Shown here in pieces: positions 1 to 12,811 of a stretch of 64,000 nucleotides of DNA (position 1 is the stretch's first letter; every line of letters starts with the position of its first letter). The DNA comes from Xiphias gladius. Taxonomy: Eukaryota; Chordata; Actinopteri; Istiophoriformes; Xiphiidae. The stretch is from the NCBI RefSeq assembly GCF_016859285.1, contig NC_053414.1, positions 1,616,517 to 1,680,516 of the forward strand, in the 5' to 3' direction. The position numbers and the translations under genes were made by a program. The notes under the pieces are model-generated. The model made no database searches and was not told the DNA's origin. It was given only the letters and a program-made list of their open reading frames with translations.

Positions 1-93
1 TCATGGTGGCTGGAACAATTCAAACTGGCACATGTTGTTTAATATATGATTTACAGTAAGACACAGCTGTTCAGTGATACTACTGTTATCATA

Positions 94-94
<1 letters not shown>

Positions 95-164
<70 letters not shown>
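95..164. repeat. (CA)n microsatellite
   Basis: Uninterrupted CA dinucleotides, about 35 units. The His/Thr open frame across it is repeat read-through, not a protein. Confidence 0.97.
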
Positions 165-169
<5 letters not shown>

Positions 170-590
170 TATGGTTCAGTGTGATCTGTCAGGTTGAATC
201 TGTTCAGCCGTCGTCTAAAAGACAAACAGTGTTTAGTCATCTCCCAGAATGCCACAGGGCTGTGTGTGTACATGTCTTTCTATGGATGTGTAGACAAGTT
301 TTTGCTTAGAACCATCATTGTGTAGATATGTTGGCCAGTCCTCACTTTTTCAAAGGGCTATTTGGGGGGTCAGACTTGGTTTTAGGTTTCAGGTTAGAAT
401 CAGTTTCAGGTTACTTTTAGGGGCTTGGGAATGCATTATGCGAACAAAGGTCCTCCCAACTATAGAAAGACCAATGAGTGAGTGTGTGTTTGTGTGCTAC
501 AGGCTACAGGTCACATCTCACAGAATATAAACAGTTGTGTTGTTCAATCAGAGACCAGATCAGAACTGAGGTCTGTACAGGTCAAAAGAA

Positions 591-594
591 CACA

Positions 595-648
<54 letters not shown>
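591..648. repeat. (CA)n microsatellite
   Basis: About 29 CA units downstream (in cadherin orientation) of the cadherin exon, probably inside its intron. Confidence 0.96.
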
Positions 649-650
<2 letters not shown>

Positions 651-825
651 GATAATCAGACAAATGTCAGTGATTTCAGATGAAGAACACTAAGGTATTT
701 GAGTAAACATTAACAGCTCTGCTACAAACCAGGTTTACGTCCAACTGATCTGCAACAGGAGATACATTTTGAAGGAAATGTTCTTCATTAACGTGTCTGT
801 CAGGTCAGTACTCTCCCTGAAATAG

Positions 826-929
826 ATCCTGGTCCAGAGTAGGTTCCTGGTCTAGAGAAAGATCCTGGCCCAGATAAGGATCCTGGGCCAGAGAAGGATC
901 TTGGTCCAGAGAAAGATCCTGGTCTAGTG
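826..929. repeat. 18-bp minisatellite, about 5.8 units
   Basis: Consensus ATCCTGGTCCAGAGAAGG repeated head to tail with 1-4 changes per unit; the exact 18-bp spacing holds from 826 to the partial unit ending at 929. It lies in the putative intron 3' of the cadherin first coding exon. Confidence 0.9.
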
Positions 930-1936
930 TAATACAGAAGACTTCACCATGACTTCAGACACAACATGTTTATTTACATATACCTGAAACCACCATCTTT
1001 CCCTGACATGTAGAGTGCAAAATGAGTACTGCTGAACCACAGTCAGGAATCTGGATGTGAACCCTGGCCTCTGCTGTCAAAGTCTGAAGCTTTGGATGTC
1101 CAACATCCATTCTGACCTCTGACCACCTCCCCGTGACTCTGGATTATCCATCCATCATCCAAAGTCGAGATACAATGCTGAGGTCACCATACCGACATTC
1201 TCCACACCTCGACTGCACCTTCAGATCCTGTTCATGAAACCCACGAAGTGAATCTGTGACAGGATCGACCCTGGTAGAGTCCAACAACCACTGAGAAGCT
1301 GTGACTTCCAGCTGAGAACACAGACTCAGCTCTCACTCTGATTATACAAAAACTGAAGGACTCATAGTAATGGCCTTCTACCGCCTACTCCCACAGCACC
1401 CCCGACAAAATACCCAAGGGGTCCACAAAACACATTTAGACTGGATGGGCAAACTCCCATAACCCCTACAGGATCCTAGCAAAAGTCGAAAGCTGGTCCA
1501 GAATCTACATCTGTCTTCCTGAATCTAAGGTTAAGCAATCACCCAAATTCTCTGTTCAATAGCCTAAAAGAAGCTTTCCCTTAGAGGCTGAGCAGTGTGA
1601 GACCCTGATCAGCTCTGGTCCCCTTTTTTAAAATGTGAACCACCACCCTGGTTTCTCTGTGGAGCTTGAACAATGACAACAGACTGTTTGTACTCAAGCT
1701 GTTGGTCATGTGATGGATCATTTGATGTGTCCTCTCTGCTGTTAGAAGAAGATTCTTATGTCAGCCGGAATTTAGTTACTCTGGTCTAAAAGATTAGTCA
1801 GAACAAAAAACAGCGAGAGTCAGAGTCAAAATCAGGATGAGAGACATAGAGACACAAAGACACAGAGACACTTAATGAATGATTACCCTGTCATTCTAAT
1901 GAAACTTAAATCAATTAATCAATTGACTGTTCGTAC
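930..1936. other. intronic sequence of the cadherin gene, nothing recognised
   Basis: Follows the splice donor at 1936 on the minus strand. I looked for the next cadherin exon (the EC1 segment starting LHSD-like and containing DRGDG-like residues) between 1 and 1936 and did not see it, so the intron probably runs past the left edge of the window. Confidence 0.5.
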
Positions 1937-2167
1937 CTTCCCCACGTACAGCGGCTCATCTCCGGTGTACTCCTCCAGGACGAAGAACTGGTTCCATACC
2001 CAGCTCCTCCTTCTCCTGTGGTGGGAGAGGACACCTCCTGCTGCTGCTGCTCCTCCTGACACCTGAGGGAGGAGGATGGAGTTCAGGGTCATTGCCTTGC
2101 AGCCTGACTCCTCCCACAGCGACAGGACAAACATACTGAGCACACTCAGAACACAGAGACACTCCAT
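1937..2167 (-). CDS. type II classical cadherin, first coding exon (partial gene)
   Basis: Encodes 77 residues: a hydrophobic signal peptide ([18 protein letters not shown]), a very short propeptide, a basic RRRR convertase site, then the mature N terminus [18 protein letters not shown]. Ser1-Trp2-Val3-Trp4 is the two-tryptophan strand-swap signature of type II cadherins, calcium-dependent homophilic adhesion receptors of the plasma membrane. Wording is closest, from memory, to cdh7/cdh20; the paralogue is not certain. The ATG at 2167 is the only ATG in this frame ahead of the signal peptide. The exon ends in phase 0 at GGGGAAG followed by donor GTACGA, the expected place after YVGK. The remaining exons (cadherin repeats, membrane segment, catenin-binding tail) must lie left of the window. 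Confidence 0.87.
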
Positions 2168-2232
2168 CTCCGAAGACACAGATGCCGTCCGAACTTTCCA
2201 ACGATGGAGGGGTTTTTTTTGACTTTTGTAAC
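2168..2232 (-). other. cadherin 5' UTR part of exon 2
   Basis: On the minus strand an acceptor (TTTATTTCAG before GTTACAAA) at 2233-2235 opens this exon 65 bases upstream of the ATG. It contains an A-run of eight. Confidence 0.6.
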
Positions 2233-2713
2233 CTGAAATAAACAAACAACAAACATAATATAAACAAGTATAACACAACAGGAACACTGCATTTACCAGT
2301 TCTGTTGATGGACAACATCCACTAACATTTTGTTAAAAACAGGTTATTATTCCTGTGCTTTACATTATCTTATCTCCTACACTGTAAAATTTATTTTCCA
2401 TCTGTATTTTATTTACAGTGTTTTCTGTGGGACAAACACGTTAATCTGATTATGAACCTCCAGTTTATCTTGTTAAATCTGCTTCGGTAAACTGATAAAA
2501 CATGTGAATAACATCCAAACAAACTGAAGAGAAAAACACAGCCGGTTTGATTTTTAATGAACACATTTAGCTGTTTGTTTCCTCACATTCTGCACTGAAA
2601 CATTACTCAATATAACTGACTCCACACACACAGTTTAAATCAGTGATTTTTTCAGTGGAGTTTGGTTCAGGATTTAAATACTCACAGCTAATGATAAAAA
2701 CCAGCGGTCTTAC

Positions 2714-2900
2714 CGTCCAGCTGCTGATCTGAGTCCTCCCCTCTGTTTGGTGATCTGCAGGTTCCCTGAATTTTGATCAGTAATTAGCTTAGACTGACTA
2801 TTGATTAAATGAAAATAAACTCTCAGCTGCAGCTGAGCGAAGAAAACAAAACTCCACAGATTGCAAGAGACTGTCTCTGTCAGTGTATCCTGCTGTCGTT
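2714..2900 (-). promoter_or_regulatory. probable cadherin 5' UTR exon 1 and promoter area
   Basis: A clean minus-strand donor (GGACG followed by GTAAGACC) sits at 2713/2714 and would splice over a 481-bp intron to the acceptor at 2233. The transcription start is not visible; the upper limit given is approximate. Confidence 0.45.
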
Positions 2901-3033
2901 CGTCGATCTGTTACAAATACCCCATTCACTCAGACTGTGTGTGTGTTTTTGTCTGTGGGGGGGGGGGGTTCAGCTCCTCCTCTGTCAGTAGGGGAGGGTG
3001 GGTCAGATGAAACATCAGTATTATTAATGCTGC

Positions 3034-3585
3034 TGCAGTTTCTTCAGGTTTGTGTGTTTTCTACATCAGTGGTTTGTAAAGTTCCCCTCAGGAATCTCAA
3101 GAATAAAGCTGACGCTGCCACATCTTTTTCCATCTGTTTTCATCTACCACATGTATTTCTTAACCTCCCCCCACATTAAACACCTGCTTTTAATGTGGTT
3201 AACTTATATTAATGAGTTTTCTATTATCAGGACTGCGATCAGATATTAAAACCTGCAGGGTGTTAGCTCTCTAAAGATGCGGCCCCACATCAGGCCTGGG
3301 ATCTGCGATGATGAATCTGATTTGGGCCTCACCCGGGTCTATTACAGTCTGGGTCAGTTGGACCCCGTCTGTTTCAGGTCAGCTGGTCTGTTCCAGTCTG
3401 GGTCAGTTGGTACTGACAATCCGCAGATTATATCATGTAGTGTGTGCTATGTAAAGACGAAAGACTGTTCTCATGGTGCTGATGCTGCTACAGTTTCTTC
3501 AGGACTGTGTTTTCTACATCAGTGGTTCTTAAAGTTAAAGCTGCTACAACATCTGATTCATTTTCTTTACCTTGACATTTTGAAA
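3034..3585. repeat. local imperfect direct repeat pair
   Basis: The wording GCTGCAGTTTCTTCAGG...TTTTCTACATCAGTGG near 3034-3085 recurs near 3480-3535 (GCTACAGTTTCTTCAGG...TTTTCTACATCAGTGG). A second internal repeat, CAGTCTGGGTCAGTTGG, lies at about 3343 and 3395. No coding potential. Confidence 0.6.
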
Positions 3586-3764
3586 TATTAGAGTTAGCAG
3601 GTTTGTAAGGGTCCAATCACTTGACTCGTCTCAGATCTGAAAGCTCACTGACTCAAGGTGACCACTGAATAAAGGTATTCTTGCATCATCACAACAGAAA
3701 AAGGGTCTTGTGCTGCTCATTCCTTGTTGGTTGAAAAAGAATATTAAAATTGAACCTAGTTGTG

Positions 3765-3935
3765 TCCTCTTCTTCTGCAGTGGTTTAATGGCAGCGACTG
3801 GAGAATCAGCTCCACCAGCTGTTTATATCCGTCAACCAGTCAACTCATATTCACACAGCATCAGTGGAGGGACACACGGCTTCACTCGTGTTTTACTTTT
3901 CACCATTTTCTGGAAATTCAGATTAAATTTGTTTT
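3765..3935. repeat. dispersed repeat, copy 1 (unclassified)
   Basis: About 170 bp beginning GTGTCCTCTTCTTCTGCAG, through GGAGAATCAGCTCCACCAGC, to the CATTTTCTGGAAATTCAG block. A clearly related copy lies at 25369-25520. It resembles a short non-autonomous vertebrate repeat; I cannot name the family. Confidence 0.7.
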
Positions 3936-4389
3936 ATGTTTGAATGAAGACCTACCTAGAGTCTGTGCTACAACTGATTTCAGTAAATCATTTTGTGCCT
4001 CATTTCTGAGTATTGAAGTGTCATTTACTGTGGTTTAGTTACTGTTGTCAGTAAACTTGAACCTTTTAAAATTCACCATCCCATTCATGCTTTGGCCTTG
4101 GTAGTGCTACTTCAGGTATGTTTGGGTCCGTACTGGAACCAGTCTTCACACAACCATGACAAATTATCAATAGTTCAAGAGCTCTAAGTCTCCTGATTTT
4201 CTCTATGCAAAGTATTTCAGGATCCTCATATCACTGCAACAGCTGTTGAAGCAGAACTCTGTCAGACCTGTGGCTCCAAACTGTTTTCACTCCTACAGGC
4301 CTTAGATTCCCCTTTTATTCTCATACACAAACAAGATGGTTTTAACATCTTGGCATGAGACCATGAGCATCAGGTTCATGTACAAAAAA

Positions 4390-4491
<102 letters not shown>

Positions 4492-6379
4492 TTTCCAAGA
4501 ATAAGCACATTATTCACCAGAAAGGCATCTTTGCTATTGTCTAAGACAAGTCCATCAACAATGTCCTTTTGAGAAGCTTTTTTAGGGTGACAAACTTTTG
4601 GGTAAAGCCAGTCATGTGCAACAAGCCATAAAGCTTTGACATACATACATTGAAAAAATAAATGATCAGTAGTTTCAGTTTCATCGCAAAACACATAATT
4701 ATTGATCTCAATTCTGAATCGTTGTCATACCAATTCCCTGGATGGATACACTCCATTTAAAACTTTAAAATGGATTTCTTTTGTTTTAGGATTTACTGGA
4801 AATTTTTAATATTTATTTTGTGACATGTCAATAATTTCTTTAGAGTAGATTGGTGTGATCGAATTTCTGTAAGATACTATAAGGTATGGGAATGCTTTTT
4901 AACATACTTCTAATTGTTTTGACTTATTTTTGACTTTATTAAAATCACAGCCTCCAACTAGAAGTTGTGGGAGACCAGGGCTGATAGGAGTAGAATTTTT
5001 CAAAATTCCTTGAATTAAACATATAATAGAGTTGGGGAAGGACTTTAGTTATAGATTTAAATGTGTTTCAGTTGCTAATTAAATCAGATTAAAGGCAAAA
5101 ATTTTCATATGCCAAGATACATCCACTACTATCAACTAAGCGAGTCAGTGACCAAATACCTTCTCCATTCAGTCCTTGTTATACAATGATTTGCTTTTTT
5201 ACCATAGTATATCTATCATTCTATAATGGTGTATTATGTGGGGTGACATTGTGGTTGTATATGAGTTTGCAATTTAACATGAACTGTCAGTGAAATAGGG
5301 ATAGCTTTATCAGGAGACTTTGAATAGTGTAATCACATCTAAGTAAAAATTCCCTCCCTCCCAATTTACTGAATATTTCTCTGGTATTATGGTACCAAAA
5401 GTTACTGTTGCTCAGAAAAGTTTTTAACTAATTAATCTTTAAGGTTTTTAAGTTTTTTGGTCATCTCTGATCTCTTAACATAGTGAGTTTTCCTTTTCCA
5501 AATATAACCAAAATTAACCTGACTGATCTTTTTAACAGCTCTGTTTTGAATAGCAATTGAGTATGTTGGATAGATACATCTTGAAAATCTTTCCATTTTA
5601 GTCAAAAGGATTCTACCCATTAAGCTAATGAATATCAGTAACAATGAGACCGTTAAGTCTAGTCTGGCATTCATCTACTACCTTTCACACATTCAAATTT
5701 TCACTCTCAGTTGAATCTTTAGATATATGTATGCCCAAGTATTTTACAGTGGATTTTATAGGAATGTTGTGTGCCTCTGTTAAATGACTTTGATGAATTG
5801 GCATCAAGTCACAATTGTTCAAATTTAACTTTAGACCTGAGGCTTTGGAAGAAGTGTGAGTCATTTGTAGTTTTTTGCGGACTTTGGTTAGCTGCTTCAT
5901 CAAGATGGTAGTATTATCTGCTAACTGGCTAATGATTACTGGTTTCCCAAGAACTTCTAATGGAGTGATATTTGAATTTTTAAAAAAGATAGAAAGCATT
6001 TCTATAGCTATTATAAAGAGAATTGGAGGTTAGAAATCTGGGTGATGTACGTCTCGATAAAGAAATTGAACCGTTTGTGTTTTCGTAAAAAGGTTTTATA
6101 ATGTTACGAAATGTATCCTCAAAACCAAGTAATCTTAAACAGTGGACAATAAACAGGTGCACAATTGAATCAAATGTTTTAAAAAAATACAAGAAATCAA
6201 CTAGAACCATCGTCTTTTTTAAGTGTATATAATCTAAAAGATAAAGCACTAAGCGAATATTGTTGTTGTGAATGGATCTACCCCTCATAAAACCAGATTG
6301 GGAATTACTTATAATTTTATGTAATTATTTTTAATTATTTTTTTTATCTGTTAGCAATAATAAGTGTTAAAATTTGTTT

Positions 6380-6840
6380 GAGTTGTTGTCATTTCCTGTC
6401 CTGCCTCCTGGGTCATGTTTTCATTCATTTCCTTGCAGTATTTCCTGTTTTATTTTGTTGTCAATAACTGCCCCTCTCGTTGCAGATTCTACTTCCTGCT
6501 CTCGCGTTTCCCGCCACTGTGATTGTCTGCCCCGCCCTAATGTGTTGCACCTGCGTCTCATGTCTCCCCTCTCCTAGTGTGTTCAGTCTCTGTGCTTCCT
6601 GACCTTTCTGCCAGTTCGTCTTTGTTCCCTGTGACAAGCGTTCCAGCCACTTTTCCTAGTGTTGAGTCTTCCTGGTTTGTTTTTGACCAGTTTTTGGACC
6701 TCACCTTGGCCTCATCCCTTTTGCTTTTGTCTGCCTGAGTGTTTACCCACCTGTTTTTCAGTAAAGACTCTGATTTTTGGAACCCTGTTTTGACTCCTGA
6801 GTCATGCTTTTGAGTCCTCTGCTTTGGAAATACCACTTCC
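6380..6840 (+). mobile_element. LTR-like repeat inserted in the LINE
   Basis: Contains the family landmarks: a TTTCCTGTTTTATTTTGTTG head, a pyrimidine-rich middle, and a CAGTAAAGACTCTGATTTTTGG tail. It interrupts the L1-like reverse transcriptase exactly between residues reading LLNND (right side) and KILTLI (left side). Its closest relative in the window is the reverse-orientation copy at 50930-51300. Both ends read TG...CA, but I could not find a clean target-site duplication. Confidence 0.65.
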
Positions 6841-8330
6841 TACAGTCATTGTTCAATAATGTTATTGGTCTAAGAATATCTAATATTTTGTGGTCCTTAC
6901 CAGGTTGTTTCATAGTGGAAGGAAATGTCATTATCTGTTGCTTCTTTTAATGTAAGAAAGAATGGATCTTTTAATAAACCCCAAAAAATGCTTATAGAAA
7001 TTGGCTGTAAGCCCATCACTACCTGGAGAGGCAGATTCTCTTCTTCTCCATCCAGCTCATCAGAAGCAGTATCGCATCACACAGCTCATAGTGTATCAGG
7101 GGAATAATATTTTTGATATGGTTGAAGAAGGAGATAGTAACATCAATAGAAAAGGCAGGGGAATATAATTTACTATAGAAGGAAACTATTTCCTTGGCAA
7201 GCAAGGCTGGATCTGTGTTTACTGGGACATGAATAAATAAAGCTTTGAGTTTCTCTCCCACCTTCTTTTTTTAAACGACACAATTATGATGTGTTTCTTT
7301 CCCCTTCCTCTGTCCATTTTGCCCTGGATCTTATGTAAGCCCCTTCAGCTTCTCTAACATAGATGTCATCAAGTTTAACTTGCAAACTTTGTCATTGTCA
7401 GTAGGTAATGTCTTATTGCAACAGGTGTTTATTTCTTTAATGATCATTTCTGATAATTTGTTATTTCCGTTGAGCAATATTCCAAAATGAATAGCATATT
7501 CCCAAATTTTAAATTTCAAGAATTCCCATTTAGAAAAATAAGACATCACAGACTCATCAGTTATCACATTAGAGATTGCGGGTTTAATACCATCATAAAA
7601 TGATTGGCAATTTGATTAACTATAATCGAATTTCCAGCACCCCTTTTTTCTGCAGCAAACACCTGGGGATTTAAAAATCAACTAAATAACAGAGTAATCT
7701 GTGAGAGGAGCTGCTCACATACAGCCGTCAGAGACAAAGTTGATCACAGAGAAAGAAACTAACCAAAAATCTATTTTTGAATTTGCTGCATTACTTGGAT
7801 TAAACCAGGAATATTGGTGTCTGGATGTTTAAGGCGCTAATGAGTTGTGAGTGCTATAGAAGTCGGATGGTATAGGGTTATAAGAGCTGTATTGACATTT
7901 GGGAGGACATCTGTCAAGCCACTCATCTTTAGCCATGTTGAAAGCACCCCCCATTATTACATTTGCAGTCGGATAGATGTGCTTAAGGTTTTCTGTGGTG
8001 TCAGAAACATCTGAAATCAACTGTCTGTTTTGAGTTAGGTTATTAATCCATAAACATTAACCAGCATACTATATTGCGCATCAAGGTTCAGGACGCAGAA
8101 TAGCCAATCACAACTATTATCAATACAAGATGTCACTAATTTACCAGGTGAGTTACAGACCAGAACAGCCAACCCTGCTGATCTATTTGAACCATGATCA
8201 AAAAGAATTTTGCCTCCCCATTGGTTTTACCAAGAATTTTTCATGCTTCGGTTTTGAGTGTTTTTGTAACAAAATAAAATTTGCTTTTTCGCCCTTAAAA
8301 ATTAAACCGTTGATTTTCTCTTAAGCCCCT

Positions 8331-11300
8331 AGCATGAAGTGAAATACCAGAAAAAAAAAGACATTCGTTATGAATAAAAACTAGCTGGTAAATATTAATG
8401 AGTCCAACTAACTGTGAAGAAGCCAAAAAGACAGACAACGTCCTTTCAATATGCAATATTACATATAAACTATCCAACCTGTTTATTTCAATCAAAAGGC
8501 CTTTTTAGTGCTTAGTCATAGAGACCCTCATCTATATACAGTTCCTTGTGTGCCTCTTCTAAGTGATCCTTTTTCCATTTATATATCCAGCATTGCCTCT
8601 GTTGTATGCCCGTTTAACAGCTGCTCCTGCTTGTTGTTTCTTTTGCTATAGTGCTGCTGGCATTTCCGTGTCAGCCTTGCACAGATCCTCGATGAAGCCG
8701 ATCCCAAGTTCTTTGTAGACTGTGGAATCCTTTTTCATATTCTAAAATGCATCTTGGTGTGTTCTCTAAGTGAACAGGACGATGAAAAGAGGACCAAAAG
8801 GACCAAATATTGAGAATTGGATAGTAAAGCAAGTCTAAAACTGGGACAAGCAAAGCTCAAAACGGAGGCTGCCCCAGCGCCGCCATCTTGCCGAAGATCC
8901 TGTTGCAGGAGAACTTGTGAGCAAGTGGGACAAGGATTGTGTGTAGATGCGGATGTGCGGAGAGTGTGAAAAAGGAGAGCTGCAAACACTGGCACAGCTT
9001 TATGGAAGAAACAGGATATGTAATGCAACATCAAGCTATATCGACATAAATGGTATTTTTTCATTCTATATCTCGTTTTAAAATATATCGATGTCTCTTA
9101 AAAAGTAGATATGCCGCCCAGTCCGAACTGTAACCAAAAAGGTTAAAGAATAGTAACCTTTTTATTTTAGGTACATTATTTTCACGCTCATGCAAAAAAA
9201 ACGGAGATGTCTGTTAAGGGATTAAAATGTATCTGTGATTCACTGCAGAAAGAAATTCTTGAACCAGATTTATCCTGCTGAAACCGGCTTCTCTAACCTT
9301 TAGGGCAACACTGCCCCAGGTTACACATACTTCTAACTTTCTGACAAAAGTGTAGTTATTGCAGTAGATGTTTCACTCAGGTACATTTTGGGGGAAAAAT
9401 CTAAACCTTTATGACATGACATTCAAATATACTACTACTGCTACCACCATATTCATATATTTATTGTTTTTAATATTGTGGTCTCTGCACTTTAGGCTGG
9501 TGGTTTTTCTGTCCCAGGTCTGCTCTGTTATCACGTAGCCAAGCCCCCTCATGACTCTGCTAACACCTGTACAAAATAAAGAGCACTGGTGAGAGATCAA
9601 ACCATCACCCTGTCTGTGCCACTGCAAAGTCACTGCAAACCAAACAATTTTTAATTCGTAATTATTATATATTAAAAATGTACACAGTTTCACTGCAGAG
9701 CCACACCTGGCTCCAGGGACTGGATAAAAGACAGGTAAAAAGTTGGATTGCCTGTAACACACACAATTTCTACAACAAGGCGCAAGTTAAAACCACAAAC
9801 TGTAGAAAAAAATCAAACAGGCAGTAAAACAGCAGCAGGGTCTTGCTGTATAATCCACTGAGGACACAACACCTCCTCACAACCTGTAACCTGCACTCTC
9901 CTATTGTCAAGCTGTTCAAGGTGTGATTCTCACACCTGCGCAGGAAGAGGAAGAACCAGCTGAAGGCTATGTCCACATGATGCTGCCTCATTTTAAAACT
10001 GTTTTCATGTGAAACTGATCTGTGTTCAAACTGGAGTCTCCAGGTAGTTTTAGGAGAGAGCTCTGTCCACATTCAAACACCTGAACGACATGAAAACAGG
10101 TAAATCTTTTCAGCCTCAAATTCCTTTCAGTCAAACAACAAAACTGCCTCACAGCAACATCTGGTGAGGAGTGAGACAGGCAGCTGGCTGATAACATCTG
10201 TATTTTATCATCAGAGTCTTGCCACCTGCTCTGCTGTGATCAGATATATCCACATTTAAAATGATGGATCACAGAGAAAGTGAGAGGACTACAGGTCGTC
10301 TTCTTCACTTCACTTTATTCAATTATTCACATTCTCCTGTAGCATATTTTCCCTTGTATCAACTCACAAGAGCAGCATTTTGCCAGATGCTCATGTGCTG
10401 CATTCAGCATGCCTCTGATCTCCTGCATCCAAGGGAAGATGATGGTCACGCATGCCTGCATTCAAAGGAAATGTGACATGCTCCTCGCTACACATCATCT
10501 TATTCTCATTCCATTCATATTGATTCAGATTTTATCAACAGGTGTGTCGGAGATTTATGATCTCAGGGTCAGTGCAAAGATGTGTCCAGAGCATCACAAG
10601 AGTCTCACCACTGATCGTGTTTGTCATTCATCCATGCGATAAATGGTTAAACTTGACGTGAGTTTCCTGCCAGAACTGATGTCACTGCTCTATTCCCTGA
10701 TCAACTGACTGATGAACTGATTGATAGAGGAGATAACTGATCTTCTTTCTGATGTTTCCATATTCAAGTTCAGACTTCAGACTGCGGTTTGTGTGTGTGT
10801 TTGTGTTTCATGCAGGTCTCCCTTCCTCCTCCTGCCTTTAATCTGCTGTAACACACTCAGATTGAGGTCGACCCTCTGCCCTGCAGTTTGCCTGACAGGC
10901 TGCTTTCCTCCAGAGTAATAATCAGATGCCAAATTAAACCCACAGAGGACATGTTGTAGTAAAAAAGAATCCATGTATCACAACTTTAACTCTGAAAATA
11001 ATCTGAAGACACAAAAGACAAAAGAATCTGATTAAAGAGATTCAATATCAGAAACACAGAGGTCAAAGGTTCCAGGAAACATCTGACGGAAAAATATCGT
11101 GAACTGGAGGAAGATGCAGGAATGATAAAACATGGAGGATTTGAAAGGTCTCAACATTGCAAACTGATCAGATATGAAAGGCTGTAGGATCGATGATCAG
11201 ATGTGAACTGCTGGCAGGTAATTTCAAGGTGAGGATAAACACTGAGGCTGAGTCAGACACAAGGAGTTTGATTGTAAGGTTTGATTATTGGTAATGATGG

Positions 11301-12373
11301 CTGAATGTTAGTTGGTTTGATCTGAATAAAGAAAACAAAACATATAAACAAATGCTATGTGAGTAAACTTCCATATATACTGTACATACTTCCACTGATG
11401 AACATTATGACCAGCATTCTGTGCTTTGTCCGGTCTGTCAGCCCCAGAACCATCAGTAAAGTAGTCCTTCTGTAGGGTCAGACCAGACGGGACAATCTGT
11501 GCTATCTTTGCGCATCAGTGATGCACTGGCTCATGGTTTGTCCCTGCTCAGACCACTGTCACCCCTTGGAATACTTTCAGTGGTAGGTGCTCACCAACTC
11601 TGACCGGGGGCCCCCCCACCTCCAACCTAGACTTCTGGCAGTAACAACTTGGTCCTTGTCGGAGTGGGTCAGGTCTTCACACTGCTCATTTCTCCCTCAT
11701 CCAACATTGACCATGAGAACCGACTGTTCCCTCACTGTCTGATATATCCCAGAGCTTCACATGCGCCGCTGTCAGGGGATATCTGATGTTATTCTCTTCA
11801 TCTGTGAGTGGTCATTATGTTCTGGCTCATCAGTGTACATATTGTAACCATCTCAGTATCTATGGTTTGAAAAACTGCCTCATCACCAATCAACCAGATT
11901 CATCAAAGATGCTACACAGTTTAAAGTTAACAAAGTCAACTCACATCCAACTCACTGCACAAGGCTGTCATCACATAGAGGAGCTCAGGGTGTGTGTGTG
12001 TGTGTGTGTATGTATGGTGGGTGGGGTTGTGTGTGTGGTGGGTGGGGGGGTGTCAGATGTGAAATACAAAAATGTTCAATTTTAAATAAACCTTTAAAAA
12101 CAGTGACGAGTGGCCTGTAATCACCAATAATTATTTACTGATCCTCACATTCATGGTTCATTGATGACACTCTGCTGCAAGTACTGTGTGTGCGTATATG
12201 CCTGTGTTTCTGTGTGTGTTAATGTGCATGTGTGTGTTGGTGTGTGTGTGTGTTTCAACGTGAAATCTCCTCATATGAAGTGAAAGCTCAGGAGGAAAAG
12301 AAGGAATCAGAAGCTTTGTCTGAAGGTCATCTTCACACTAAAGGTCAAAGCTAAGGCGGAAGTCACCTCCTGC

Positions 12374-12412
<39 letters not shown>

Positions 12413-12475
12413 TGTTATTGATTTGATCACTGAAAAATGTAAAGTTTTCTTTTTTCCACCTGCAAAACTCATGTT
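8331..12475. other. intergenic, no gene recognised
   Basis: A CGCCGCCATCTTGCCGAAG segment near 8878-8898 resembles the 5' region of L1-like elements and may extend the LINE to about 9 kb. Beyond it I see only AT-rich unique-looking DNA, a short GT run at about 11990-12010 and scattered GT-rich stretches near 12184-12255. Open frames here are short and show no family signature. Confidence 0.5.
12376..12409. repeat. (GT)n microsatellite
   Basis: About 17 GT units just left of the solo LTR at 12476. Confidence 0.95.
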
Positions 12476-12811
12476 TGTTACAGCAGAAGTCAGGAAGACG
12501 GGAAAGGACCCAAATACAGATTCACACAAAGGCAGAATGGGTGAGCTAAGTAACTTTTTAGTAAGTAAAGCAGGCTCACTTAACCAGGAACAAAACCAGA
12601 TAATCCAATGCAGAACACAGAGACTGAAATACACATTGGAGGCAGGGGTACCTGGGAACAGGTGAAAAACATCAGGGTAGACAATCAAAGAAGCGGGAAA
12701 AAACACAAAGACAGGAAGTAAAACAACCAGATACATAACAGGTAAGTTATAGTAAAATAGAACAGGCAGCACAGAGTCCATATGAAGTCACACAAGGAGC
12801 AGGTCGTGACA
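12476..12811 (-). mobile_element. solo LTR with 5-bp target-site duplication
   Basis: Read on the minus strand the 336-bp unit starts TGTCACGACCTG and ends CTGCTGTAACA, i.e. TG...CA. It is flanked on both sides by the 5-bp direct repeat ATGTT (12471-12475 and 12812-12816 on the plus strand). These are the marks of an LTR retrotransposon copy reduced to one LTR by recombination. The 3' part carries the family phrase TGTATTTGGGTCC. No internal gag/pol or partner LTR is nearby. Related, more diverged copies occur at 6380, 14866, 38585, 50930 and 53170. Confidence 0.72.

Noticed and set aside
46..309. Open frames rich in His-Thr or Val-Cys across (CA)n arrays (also near 478, 4302, 15535, 24837, 25585, 43815, 44183 and 44371)
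   Set aside because: Any (CA)n or (GT)n run is open in several frames; no flanking conserved sequence.
12338..12781. 147-codon hydrophobic minus frame
   Set aside because: Covers the solo LTR and the adjacent (GT)n; no recognised domain.
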